In this document: piece by piece, positions 55,056-64,000 of the stretch
How positions within the stretch are numbered: the stretch's first letter is position 1
Layout of the letters: every line of letters begins with the position of its first letter
Source: Toxorhynchites rutilus septentrionalis
Lineage: Eukaryota; Arthropoda; Insecta; Diptera; Culicidae
Assembly (NCBI RefSeq): GCF_029784135.1
Contig: NC_073745.1
Coordinates: 63,388,218 to 63,452,217, forward strand
Direction: 5' to 3'
Length of the DNA stretch: 64,000 bases
Made by a program: the position numbers and the translations under genes
Notes under the pieces: model-generated
The model's database searches: none
Seen by the model: only the letters and a program-made list of their open reading frames with translations
What the model was told of the DNA's origin: nothing

Positions 55056-56255
55056 GGGGGCTGAATCTGGGCATATCTTCTTGGCAAAGTCAAAAATCCA
55101 CCTTTCAGAATATTCAATCTGTTCATTTGAATGAGAAGAATTTCTCATTTGTCTGGCAACTCTCCAAAGAGTGCTCAAAGAAGACTCTCGGGAAAGCCCA
55201 TTCACAAAATTACGCCAATAACCTCTTTTTTTGGCTTTTATGAAGCTTTTGAATTTACGCTCCAGATAAATGTAATTGTCGTAACGTTCGCAGGAACCCG
55301 ATTTATGCCAATCCTTGAACGCATTCGATTTTTCTTTATAAAAATCTGTGCAATCTTGATCCCACCACAGATTAGGAGGACGACTGCGAAACGAATTCCC
55401 AGGAAAACGTTTCGTCTGAGCATCAATAGCACTATCATGAATTAATCCAGCTAGAAAATTATACTCTTCTACCGGGGGTAACTCATGAACTAATGCCACT
55501 GATTCTGAAATAATTGAAGAATATCTCTTCCAATCAATGTTTCTAGATAAATCATGCTGAACATTCATAGTTCCTGACGATTCAGAATAATTCGAAATAG
55601 AAACGGTGATTGGCAAATGATCACTTCCATGTGGATCTTGGATAACCTTCCAATAACAATCTAATGATAAAGAGGAAGAACAAAGGGATAGATCTAAGCG
55701 ACTTGCGCGGCCTGGTGATGGAGCAATTCTTGTTATATCACCTGTATTCAAAATTGTCATGTTGAATTCATCGCATAGATCATAAATAGAATTAGCTCTG
55801 CGATCGTCAAAAGACTCACCCCAGCCAATTCCATGTGAGTTGAAATCTCCTAAAATAAGATGAGGTTGCGGTAGAAGCTCAATTATATTCACAAGGTTTC
55901 GATAATTAAGCATTGTACTTGGAGGAATATAAATAGAAGCAATGCACAAATCTCTACCCTTGATACGTGCCTGACACGCAAGAATTTAAATTCCTGTGAC
56001 TAAAGGCAAGGGAATCCTGTAAAATGGATAGCATTTTTTAATACCTATGAGAACTCCTCCATAGGAATCATCACGGTCTAAACGAATAATATTGAAATCA
56101 TGGATGTTTAACACATTGTCCTAACGAAGCCATGTTTCAGATAAAGCAAACACATCACAATTCAAAAAATGGAGCATTTGCTTGAAAGAGTTTTTGATGT
56201 TTTGGTAGAAGACTTCTACAATTCCACTGTAAAATAGTAGATTTCTCTGACTCAT
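55014..56255 (-). pseudogene. LINE ORF2, AP-like endonuclease domain
   Basis: The ORF2 start is likely ATG at 56255-56253. The first ~100 codons contain stops and frameshifts but keep CDVFALSETWL, FNIIRLDRDDSYGGVLIGIK and YPFYRIPLPLV. From 55949 the frame is open: CIASIYIPPS, PHLILGDFNSHGIGWGES, NTGDITRIAP, ASRLDLSLCSSSL and GSDHLPI with the catalytic D-H pair. This domain nicks target DNA. The linker runs to FAKKICPDSAPAPPPF. At least two nonsense codons and a 3' frameshift inactivate it. Confidence 0.88.
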
Positions 56256-56263
56256 TCTATAAA

Positions 56264-57739
56264 TTAGGCATCGAAATTAATGAAGGAGAGGAGGGGCCAC
56301 TTTGAAACCATTTGCTTAGCTAACTGACTGATAGTAGGGAGCCAAGCAGAAATGAGACATTTCATTGAATCTGAAATTACAAATATAAAAGATCCATCCA
56401 ACAATCGAAGAAAAAGAAATACCTCCTGTAAATGATTGGGGTTCAGGAGCCGATTGAGAAGCGAATCTGAAATGACATGACAATTCAGGGAAATGAACGT
56501 CATAGTTAGAGGATCCCCAACCAGGAGGGTTATTGTTGGAAGGAGCAGAAAAATGAGAAGAAGCTTCTGGTTGATTAGAGGATAACCCTTTTTTTTTTAG
56601 CAGGCTTGGAGGAGGAAGTATTTTTTTCGTTTTCTAGCTCCTCTCGCGATTATTGGATCGAAAGTAGTATCCGATTCATCATCCTCTGATAACACAGAGA
56701 AACGATTTTCTGAAACCTCGGATACCTAAGGTGAAGCTGCCTTAAGAATATCAGCAAAGGTTCGCTTAGAACGATCCTTAAGTGATTGTTTAAGTTTAAT
56801 AGAACGGGATTTGTATTTTGGACATTCCTTAACTGTGTGAGGAACACCTCCACAAAGAATGCATTTATCAGCATCCTTATTGCAAGTGCTTTCATCATGG
56901 TCGACTCCACATTTAGAACATTTAATTTTATTGCAACAGAAGGTTTTAGTGTGACCTAACTGTTTGCAATTAGTGCATGTCATAATTTTGGGAGTAAATA
57001 ATCGAACTGGAAGACGAAGCTTATCAATGAGCACATAATTTGGAAGAGCTGTGCCCTCAAAGGAGATTCTGAAAGAACCAGATGGGAAATATTTCTTTTC
57101 GTTACCATCCATTAAAAATGAATTCAGGGATCTTACTTCCAAAATTTTCACATGAGGAAGTTTTACATCATGAAAAATACCCTCTGCATTTTCGAAATCT
57201 TTTAGTTGGAGAGATTTTTCCGAAACCACACCATCGATTTCAACAATGTGTGCCGGAATATACACTCGATATTCATCAGTGAACAAAGAATTATTAACAA
57301 TCGCATTAGCGTCTTTGCAATCCGAGAGCACAACACGAAGTTTGTCTTTATTCACTTTTGTTATTTCCAAGACACTTGAGTACTTAGACTTCAAGTCTTT
57401 GCAAATTTGGGTCACCCTTAAAGGTTTCCCTTTGGGACGGAAGAATACCACCCAACGTGTTTTCGAAGATCCCGAAACGTTCTGGTATTGTCGAATTCGA
57501 GAAAGATTCTTGGAAGGAACATTCTCAATGATTGAATGCTGAAGAGAATTAATTGGATTTTGAACCGAGGTGAGTGAAACAGGATCATTTGTTGGATGTG
57601 TAGAATTTTTTATTGGGTTGGGTGTCGAATTTGACAGTAATTGATTCTTCTTTTTCTTTGAAGGACGAACTGCAGAAAAACAATCATGAGGAGTATCTAC
57701 GATGGTCATATCAACATCGGAGGTTTCGTTCCCCTCCAT
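56264..57739 (-). pseudogene. LINE ORF1 (Gag-like, three CCHC knuckles)
   Basis: The start ATG at 57739 (MEGNETSDVDMTIVDTPH) gives an open frame to a stop at 56726, 337 codons. The RNA-binding core is followed by three zinc knuckles: CTNCKQLGHTKTFC, CSKCGVDHDESTC (one residue short) and CILCGGVPHTVKEC. ORF1 proteins of I-clade elements bind and package their RNA. In the same strand the protein seems to continue past the stop (VSEVSENRFSVLSEDDESDT) and, after frameshifts, to 56264 (HFPELSCHFRFASQS, then KCLISAWLPTISQLAKQMV). So the 337-codon frame is probably truncated. ORF2 starts within 10 bp of this end. Confidence 0.88.
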
Positions 57740-58172
57740 TTAGAAAAATTTGTGAAACAAAACTGAGAGTAGAAAGAGCATAAAACGTCTAACACGCACA
57801 GAAGTTAAAATAATTATATATGTATTAAAATAAATAAATAATTAAATAAATAAAGAAACAGATAAATAGAATAAAACAAAACAAAAACTTAGCTGCTTTA
57901 TATTTTCCAGTGGCAAGAAATCTTCAAAAATCCTGTTCCAAGGTTCAATACAGCTTCACACACCGAAAGTACTTGAAAATGCAAAAATCGAATATCTTCT
58001 TCGGGGAATTTCACTCGCTGAACAAATGGGTCCAGTAACTGCACTATTTCTTCCGGAAAAGGTTTTCAAAACGCTGAAATGTCTTAGAGAAAGAAAAATC
58101 ACAAAGAAAATCTGAAATATTCGTTATGATGAAAATTATACGTCACCTTTATTCCACAGCTTGCTGATGTAT
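57740..58172 (-). promoter_or_regulatory. LINE 5' UTR
   Basis: 433 bp from the target-site boundary (reads ACATCAGCAAGCTGTGG on the minus strand) to the ORF1 ATG. It should contain an internal Pol II promoter, as in other I elements (family knowledge). The downstream half is very A+T-rich. Confidence 0.6.
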
Positions 58173-58610
58173 GAGGAGTATCTTACTACCATAGAATCAT
58201 TTATTGCACCCTAAAACGTTCACATGCCAACTTTGGTTTCGTTAGATTGATCAATTTCCGAGTAATGCAAAAATGTGTGTTCCATTTGTATGGTAGCCGC
58301 CCCTTTGAGGTAGGGGGAGGAGTGTCTAACCATCATAGAAACATTTATTGCACCCTAAAACCTTCCATTGCCAACTTTAGTTTCGTTTGCTCGATTAATT
58401 TCCGAGTAATGCAGAAATATGTGTTTCATTTGTATGGCAGCCCCCTCCTTAGATAGGGGAAAGGAGTCTCAAACTGTCACGAAAACCTTCCCCGGCCCCA
58501 AAAACCCCTACATACCAATTTTTATGTCAATCGGTTCAGTAGTTTCCGAGTCTATAAGAATCAGACAGACAGACATCACTCCATTTATATGTATATATAG
58601 ATTTCTGTAG
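58173..58610 (+). repeat. 143-bp tandem array, right part (units 4-6) and repeat 3' end
   Basis: Completes unit 4 and holds units 5 and 6. It then ends with atgtcaatcggttcagtagt, ttccgagtctataagaatc, cagacagacagacatcactc and a TATATGTATATATAGA tail. Confidence 0.78.
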
Positions 58611-58995
58611 TCATAGATTTATTTGACTTATATTCATGGGGATCTTAGCTATTTGGACTTGTGTTTAAAAATGATACATGATGATTCTTTGTCTTCTTCT
58701 GCATAATTGAATGAACAGAAGAAAAGGATAGAATGGCTTTAATGGTATTTTTGGGTACATTGTTGAACAGAATGTGGATTCGGATTCTAGCACGTTATCT
58801 CATCTAACCCGTTTGAAGGATACAAGTTCATGAAGGAAACGGGTTTTTTTCAGGACATTTTATGAACCAAAAGAGAAAAAACAGATTTTGAATAATGAAA
58901 AAATTCAATTTAAATGCAATTACTACACACAATCATAGTTCTATGTCAAGATCCCGTCCGTGCCCCTAGGCCCAGACCCATCAACTTTTTTCAAG
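58611..58995 (-). repeat. Element E, copy 2 (uninterrupted)
   Basis: Reverse complement of 27118-27345 joined to 28001-28150, without the TA-flanked MITE. Encodes nothing recognisable. Confidence 0.65.
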
Positions 58996-61818
58996 GTGTT
59001 CATTCGAAATAGCCATGCGCAGTGATTCAACAGATCTGGCAACCATAATTGTGTTTGGCTATGTTCATTCGTACGCCTCACCATGCGCAATCGAGCCGTA
59101 CGCACGTATTCATTCATCGTGAGCAACATTCCATACGGGCTTAGAATTATGGCGATGAAAAACAAAAAAACAAGGAAGAAAACACTTACTTTTTCAAGTA
59201 CGTACAAAAAATAAATTAGATACAGATTTATCTTTTCATCAAAATAAAATTCGCTTTGTTTGTGTTGTCGGCTACCCCCGAAAATGTTGCTAGTGGACAC
59301 TAGCGCTAACTCATGGTGTATATATTTAGCCTTTAACTAATTTGACATTCACCGCACCGTTGGAGGTCACCGGCTGCGTAATCGGGAGGCCCGCGGGACT
59401 TGAAAATGATGAATAGAGAGTGTGGGCAGCAATTCTCGTGGTCTAGATCAAAGAACGTAAGAACGCTAAACAGAAACGTTCCGCGCGGCATATACCTACA
59501 TATCGGTGTCATACGACGGTGGAAACGTGACTTAAACTGACGGTCTCGCCACTCGACTCGACGTGATTAGTTACCCTTCATACCAATTCACTTCTCGAGG
59601 GGTGATGTAACTGTTGCTTGTTTTTATTTGAATTTAGGGTGGAAACCTCTCTTTTCACAGTTTCTAATTAATGAGTGGTTCAATGGTTTGCGCGATGTTT
59701 CGGCGATGTTTACGATTGATAAAAGCCGGTTCCTACCTGTTGGGCAGCATTTTGCGAAGGACAGCGAACACTCGTCGCACCACAGTTGGTTGATTTCAGT
59801 GTACTCAAAACTGAATGAGACTTCACTTATTCAGAACAACGATATAACACCTGTTGCGTTATATAAACTTATTTTGTGTTCACTTATCTCACTAACCCAG
59901 CACTTTAAAAACTTTCAGTACCAAACTCAGTGAGATGAAATCCCGTATCCTAGGGCAGACATCCAAACGATGCAAGATGTGCGGCACAACTGCTTTTATA
60001 TGTTTTCTCTTGTTTTCATCAAAGTCCACAAACACCGTACATCATCGGAACACATATGTATCTGGTAGGAGACTCCGTGACGTCCCTCATGAGCCTGTCT
60101 ACTAGTAACCTTCTTTATCAACAACTACGCGTTCACATATACTAAAATTCACCCAGTTTTCCTATTTGATCACTGTTCAGATCAACGGTTTACACTAAAC
60201 TGTGCTCGTAAAAACGACCACGTTAATTTCAGTGGCTTGTCTTCCTGCAATCGTATTATCGTCGCGATCGGCGACCCTCGCGATGTGTGACGTCAAATGT
60301 ATCCAATATCTATATCATTAAGCTGATGCAATTATTGAGTTCATTTAAGTAAGTTGGTGGGCACGGATAAATTTTTAGCTGAACAAAATTTTCTTGTTTA
60401 CGTCCATCCGCGCACATACACATGCTCACATTGGTTACAGCTGGTCGCTTGCGGGGTGAACACGATAAACTGCTAGTAAAGTTGACGACGGCGTGAGGCA
60501 GCAGCATTTAACATACCAAACACCGGCCATATGGTGTTAGTTTGGAGGCCAACCACTCGCACACTTTGATGGGTGCGGTACAAGCACGTGTGCAGTGGCA
60601 GTGATGTAGGTTCATCACCAACATTTCTGCAGAACCGGTTCTCAGCCAATCACAAGCCAGTAAAGCAGGGGCACGTTACTCGCAACAGTTGTTTATGCAG
60701 TTGGCGGAATGCAATATCTTCGGGCGCATCCGGTTCGACGGCTGTGGTGGTAAATGATTGATTCAAGACAAAGCAAACAAATCCCAAATGCAATCGGTAT
60801 CGATGATCATTTGCCGTTGCTTGGTTCGTTGCCTTTGCTGGGAGTGGGAAACGGTATTGCTCACACCGAGAAAATTCATTTGAAAACGACGTGACTCGCG
60901 ACTTTGTATGCGACTGGAAATCCCATACTTTTCAATTGACGAATTTACGCAAAGCTGAATCAGCTCATGCGACACGTACATTAGAGCTCAGAACTATAAA
61001 AGTGAGGTTGTTTGTTTATTTTACGCACTGAAAAGCACGATTCGGTCGTGATCATTTTTATTAATTTCTATTTATAATCATTTTAGCCATTAAATGTCAT
61101 TTATGAATGGTAGGAAAATTATATTTTTGTCTATTTACAATGGTCTCAACACGCGATGTGACCAAAGTCATAGGTAATCTTCGAAATGTTTATGTTTGAT
61201 AGTGAATATAGGTTATGAGTACTATCTTCCGGACATTTTTCAGTAGCTCAAACTGTGAATAATGACGATGCAATCGATATCATACCAAGCTGGTTCATAC
61301 AACTGATTATGCAGGCGATACGATTATGCAGACCGATACGAGAAGGATCTGCGATATTTGAAGCTCAACAAATGCCACCCATCATTTACCTAGTCAATTA
61401 ATGTAAATTATAATACTTGTACCGAATCATTCGTCATATGTTATGAATGAAACAATGTAAAATGATGATTTTCTAACCTTTTCAGCGTAGAAAGAATACT
61501 TGAATCCGGGATATTTGCAGAAAATTTCAGATTTTTCAAAACGAATCAAACCAATTCCAAACCAAATAAACAAAACATCATCATTTTGCACGCTGCGCCA
61601 TCTGGTTGCAATTCTAACGTAAATTCGTCAATATCGTTTGTATTGCGTGAAGCTTCCCGTTTACTCGGATTTCATCGGAATGCAATATCCAGGACATCAA
61701 AGTTGAGTTTGACAGCCAGTTTCATGAAACCAATATAAAACAAAACGGAGAACAAAGAGAAGTGGATTTGAACAAGTACTATTACACGAGTAGTAATAGT
61801 AAATATTAAAAGGAAGTA
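58996..61818. other. Low-repeat DNA, no gene recognised
   Basis: No similarity to other parts of the window. A 119-codon minus frame (59300-58941) has a hydrophobic stretch (SVFFLVFLFFIAIILSPYG) but overlaps element E and has no family. A plus frame at 59628-59933 is unrecognised. A TATAAAAG box occurs at 60993 without a good initiator. Confidence 0.4.
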
Positions 61819-61935
61819 CAGCGCGGACTCGATTATATACAGTTTTTGATTTCTTTTCACTGTATATAATCGAATCCTGTATATAATCGAGTGAAAAAAA
61901 AATTTTTCTTTGTTTTTTTTGCATGTATTTTTTGT

Positions 61936-63024
61936 TTTTTGACGTAGGACTACGTCTTTCATTTCTATACCGGGGTGTAAAATCAAAGTTTCGAAAACGA
62001 AAGCGTTACGCCGGAGACCGAGATTTTGAGTGTTAATAGCTCCTAAACAACTGAACGAAATGGTATGATAAACACTTCATTCGAAAGATAAAATGTCTAC
62101 ACGTTCTATACTTGTTACTTTGTGATCCAAAAACTTGTTTCAATAGTCTTAAATTTGCTTTCAAAATAGGCTATTGAAATCACCAATCGGTATATAAGCG
62201 AGCGCCGCTCGGAAATCCACTCAGTTCTAATTGAATAGCGATTGGAGCATGTTGTCGCTGTTGTGGTGAAGCTCTTCATTTATCATGAAAGCGCGGATGA
62301 ACGGTGTCACCAAGAGCCTGTTTGTGCACCTTAGGCCAGAAGGGAATCCATCAGGAGGAGAGTGATGCTACAAACGGTTCCCCGGGAAGATCTCGAAGCA
62401 GCCGCTACACACACACACATACACGCACGGAATTCTTTCCGTTTGGATCGAGAAAGATTCGGAAAATAATCTGCCAGTTCCTCTAGGAATTTAAAAATTC
62501 ATTCATGTGAAATAGTTTATTTGAATGTTTTCTATCCATGTAACACTGTGACCAAATATGTTTCAATCAAGTGCTATTAACAGATGGTTATCGAGTTAGC
62601 ATTAACCACTGGTGGGCTTCCAGTATCGAGGAAAATGTGGAAATATCTAATCGTTACTGAAAATAATCTGCCAGTTCCTCTGGGAATTTAAAATTACATT
62701 CATATGAAAGAGTTTATTTTAATGTTTTCTATCCATGTAACACTGTGACTAAATACTTTAGGTTTTGTGATTTTTCAATCAATCGCAATCAACAGGATAG
62801 CTTCTGAAGATTATTCTTCCCCATCAGTAGGATATTTCCGTATCCAATATTGGATGCATAAAACCTTGTGCCTCCAACGTAACGCTCTCGTTTTCGAAGT
62901 TCTCCAAATATTCATTCATTCAGAATGAATTCTGATTCAACTTCATACAAATGATCTCTAAATCAACGATAGTCCTACGTCACCCTTGCGATTATACCAT
63001 AGATATAACCCACTTCCTGTTTTT
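61936..63024 (+). mobile_element. GACGTAG-family repeat, copy 3
   Basis: T-run and GACGTAGGACTACGTC (61941-61956) to AGTCCTACGTCA near 62971-62982 and CCACTTCCTGTTTTT (63024). Contains one promoter segment and one tandem pair of the ~245-bp unit (62462-62760). Inserted in the left part of the pogo-like MITE. Confidence 0.75.
62193..62226 (+). promoter_or_regulatory. TATA + initiator core promoter inside the repeat (copy 3)
   Basis: TATAAG at 62193-62198 and TCAGTT at 62221-62226, +1 at 62223: spacing 30 bp. Confidence 0.6.
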
Positions 63025-63226
63025 GAAAATAAAAGAGAAATTTTATTTTTGATCCATCCCCTTAAAGTCAGAAAACTCCTTTCTCGCATGAAAAACATAA
63101 ATTTATCCAGATTATCTCAGGAGGTGATAGACGATCATATTTGATGAAAAAAATCCTCCTACGCATATGTTCGAATTTCAACAATGACAGAGTTATAGAA
63201 CTTTTCATATAATCGAGTCTGACCTG

Positions 63227-63640
63227 TATAATGTTCTGCGAATCTAATTGGGTCGAAATTTATAATCGCGATTAATGAAAAAAGGAACCATTTCCAAGGA
63301 TAATACATTTTTAGGTCTAGAGTTAGGCTATGGATTTTTTTAATCCGACAGCGACCATCTGACATCGGCAACCCGATAAACAACGTGATACAGAAAATCA
63401 TGAAGTGGTAAATTTATCAATATAATGAAGTATCATTCCATTCAAAAACCATGATTCTACTCCATGTTTATTGTACAATTATATTTAATGTAACTTGTAA
63501 AATTATAATATCATAACCTTTTTTGTTATGCAATTCATTATTATTACAAGAAAAAAATATTCGCTCGATTAATCGAATACTGAAAGACAATTATTCGAAT
63601 GAATCGAATATTAAAAAATGATCCGACGATTAATCGATAA
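63227..63640. other. No gene; fragment resembling the hAT-like end
   Basis: 63565-63635 has cgattaatcgaatact and cgacgattaatcgataat, resembling the arms of the 9287-11346 element. No TAGTG terminus is seen. Confidence 0.35.
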
Positions 63641-63641
63641 T

Positions 63642-64000
63642 TTTTTTTTTGTCGGTGTATAAATTCTTTATTTTTCCAGAAGTTAAAAAACAGTCATTAC
63701 AAAATAATTATTCTAAACTTCGTTTCTCAGCTCGAATTCTAGTGAATCTACATCAATAGCATTATTACTGTGCATAATAAAGATGACGTATTTCAAAAAC
63801 ATTTTCAAAATTAGAATTTTTGTTGTTGTTGGTATATTCCTTAACTGAGGTCGTAACAAATCTGCTATCTCGAGTCTGCGTCATCCACCAAGCAGCACCG
63901 TTATTTTCCGTTGCAGTATTCTCCATGCTAGCTCTACTCGTACGCATTCGCTGAGTTTATGCTGCAAAGTTTCACAACTAGTGTTACAAAACGCACAATT
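63642..64000 (-). pseudogene. LINE ORF2 C-terminus, cut by window edge
   Basis: From the right edge the minus frame reads NCAFCNTSCETLQHKLSECV, RVELAWRILQRKITVLLGG, a TGA stop, RRLEIADLLRPQLRNIP, FLKYVIFIMHSNNAIDVDSL, EFELRNEV and a stop at 63714-63712. CxxCx..HxxxxC is the C-terminal zinc-binding segment of non-LTR retrotransposons. The 3' UTR ends AATAAAG, ~15 bp, then the A-tail (T-run at 63642-63652). It differs from the I-like LINEs in this window. One internal nonsense codon (probably CGA to TGA) shows it is dead. Confidence 0.8.

Larger units (their letters stand above)
52323..58172 (-). mobile_element. Full-length, inactivated I-clade LINE (~5.85 kb)
   Basis: Flanked by the 11-bp duplication GAGGAGTATCT (52312-52322 and 58173-58183), a sequence found once in each intact unit of the host array. 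Order on the minus strand: 5' UTR, ORF1, ORF2 (endonuclease, reverse transcriptase, RNase H, zinc-binding tail), 3' UTR with hairpin, A-tail. It is a different subfamily from the copies at 36.5 and 42.6 kb, since the RNase H domains differ at many positions. Confidence 0.93.
61819..63226. mobile_element. pogo-like MITE split by a GACGTAG element
   Basis: Ends CAGCGCGGACTCGATTATAT and, inward from 63226, CAGGTCAGACTCGATTATAT. TA on both sides (61817-61818, 63227-63228). An extra inverted copy of the end (tgtatataatcgaatcctgt, ataatcgagtg) follows within 60 bp. CAG..CTCGATTAT ends with TA duplication are pogo-like. Arms total ~320 bp; no transposase. Confidence 0.78.

Noticed and set aside
58941..59300. 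119-codon minus frame with a hydrophobic segment, possible membrane protein
   Set aside because: Its 3' end lies in repeat element E, there is no family similarity and no initiator or splice context.
60985..61030. TATAAAAG core promoter
   Set aside because: Good TATA box but no initiator 25-35 bp downstream and no coding sequence nearby.
1..64000. CRISPR arrays, bacterial operons, rRNA genes
   Set aside because: None seen; all repeats are explained by eukaryotic transposable elements, satellites or microsatellites.

Overview
The window looks like intergenic or deep-intronic DNA from a mosquito, most likely a culicine such as Aedes. That placement is inference, not a database match. It rests on high A+T, a very dense and nested load of transposable elements, and the element types present: I-clade LINEs with RNase H, a tRNA-derived SINE with a (GAA)n tail, Tc1, mariner, ITm, piggyBac, hAT and pogo relics, and a Ty3/gypsy relic. 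I found no convincing host protein-coding exon. Every protein fragment I recognise is a transposon protein or a broken histone gene.

Layout. 0-8.9 kb: a Tc1 transposase relic, a mariner relic, a foldback MITE, an IS630/Tc1-type C-terminus, and two members of a repeat family called here the GACGTAG family (terminal motif GACGTAGGACTACGTC). 9.3-11.3 kb: a hAT-like element with perfect 8-bp target duplications that contains a dead piggyBac transposon. 11.4-13.7 kb: low-repeat DNA. 14-23 kb: a hAT-like element, then a complex of inverted repeat blocks hosting an ITm MITE and an RNase H LINE fragment. 19.1-20.1 kb: a single-copy-looking island. 23.46-25.94 kb: a GACGTAG-family element with two histone H2A pseudogenes, histone-type promoters and histone mRNA 3' stem-loops. 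27-31 kb: TIR MITEs, a hAT MITE and an ITm transposase remnant. 32.2-35.1 kb: a GACGTAG element inserted in another repeat (element C). 35.1-36.5 kb: low-repeat DNA. 36.5-44.6 kb: two young 5'-truncated I-like LINE copies, a 71-bp micro-insertion of the same LINE family, a mariner deletion derivative and another GACGTAG-family element. 45.2-51.5 kb: a gypsy integrase relic, two SINEs and a second copy of the 14-kb hAT-like element. 52.3-58.17 kb: a full-length but inactivated I-clade LINE inside a 143-bp tandem array. 59-61.8 kb: low-repeat DNA. 61.8-63.2 kb: a pogo-like MITE split by another GACGTAG element. 63.7-64 kb: the C-terminus of another LINE, cut by the window edge.

The elements form a readable insertion history. 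In several cases an uninterrupted paralogue elsewhere in the window shows the empty site. Two results stand out. First, the GACGTAG family has similar ends but different cargo, and its cargo includes complete-looking Pol II core promoters (TATA and initiator exactly 30 bp apart in three copies) and histone H2A gene pieces. Second, the I-like LINEs share a short 3'-terminal RNA hairpin just before the A-rich tail. Insertions made of almost nothing but a hairpin and tail (71 and 62 bp, with target duplications) suggest that such a hairpin is what the reverse transcriptase recognises.
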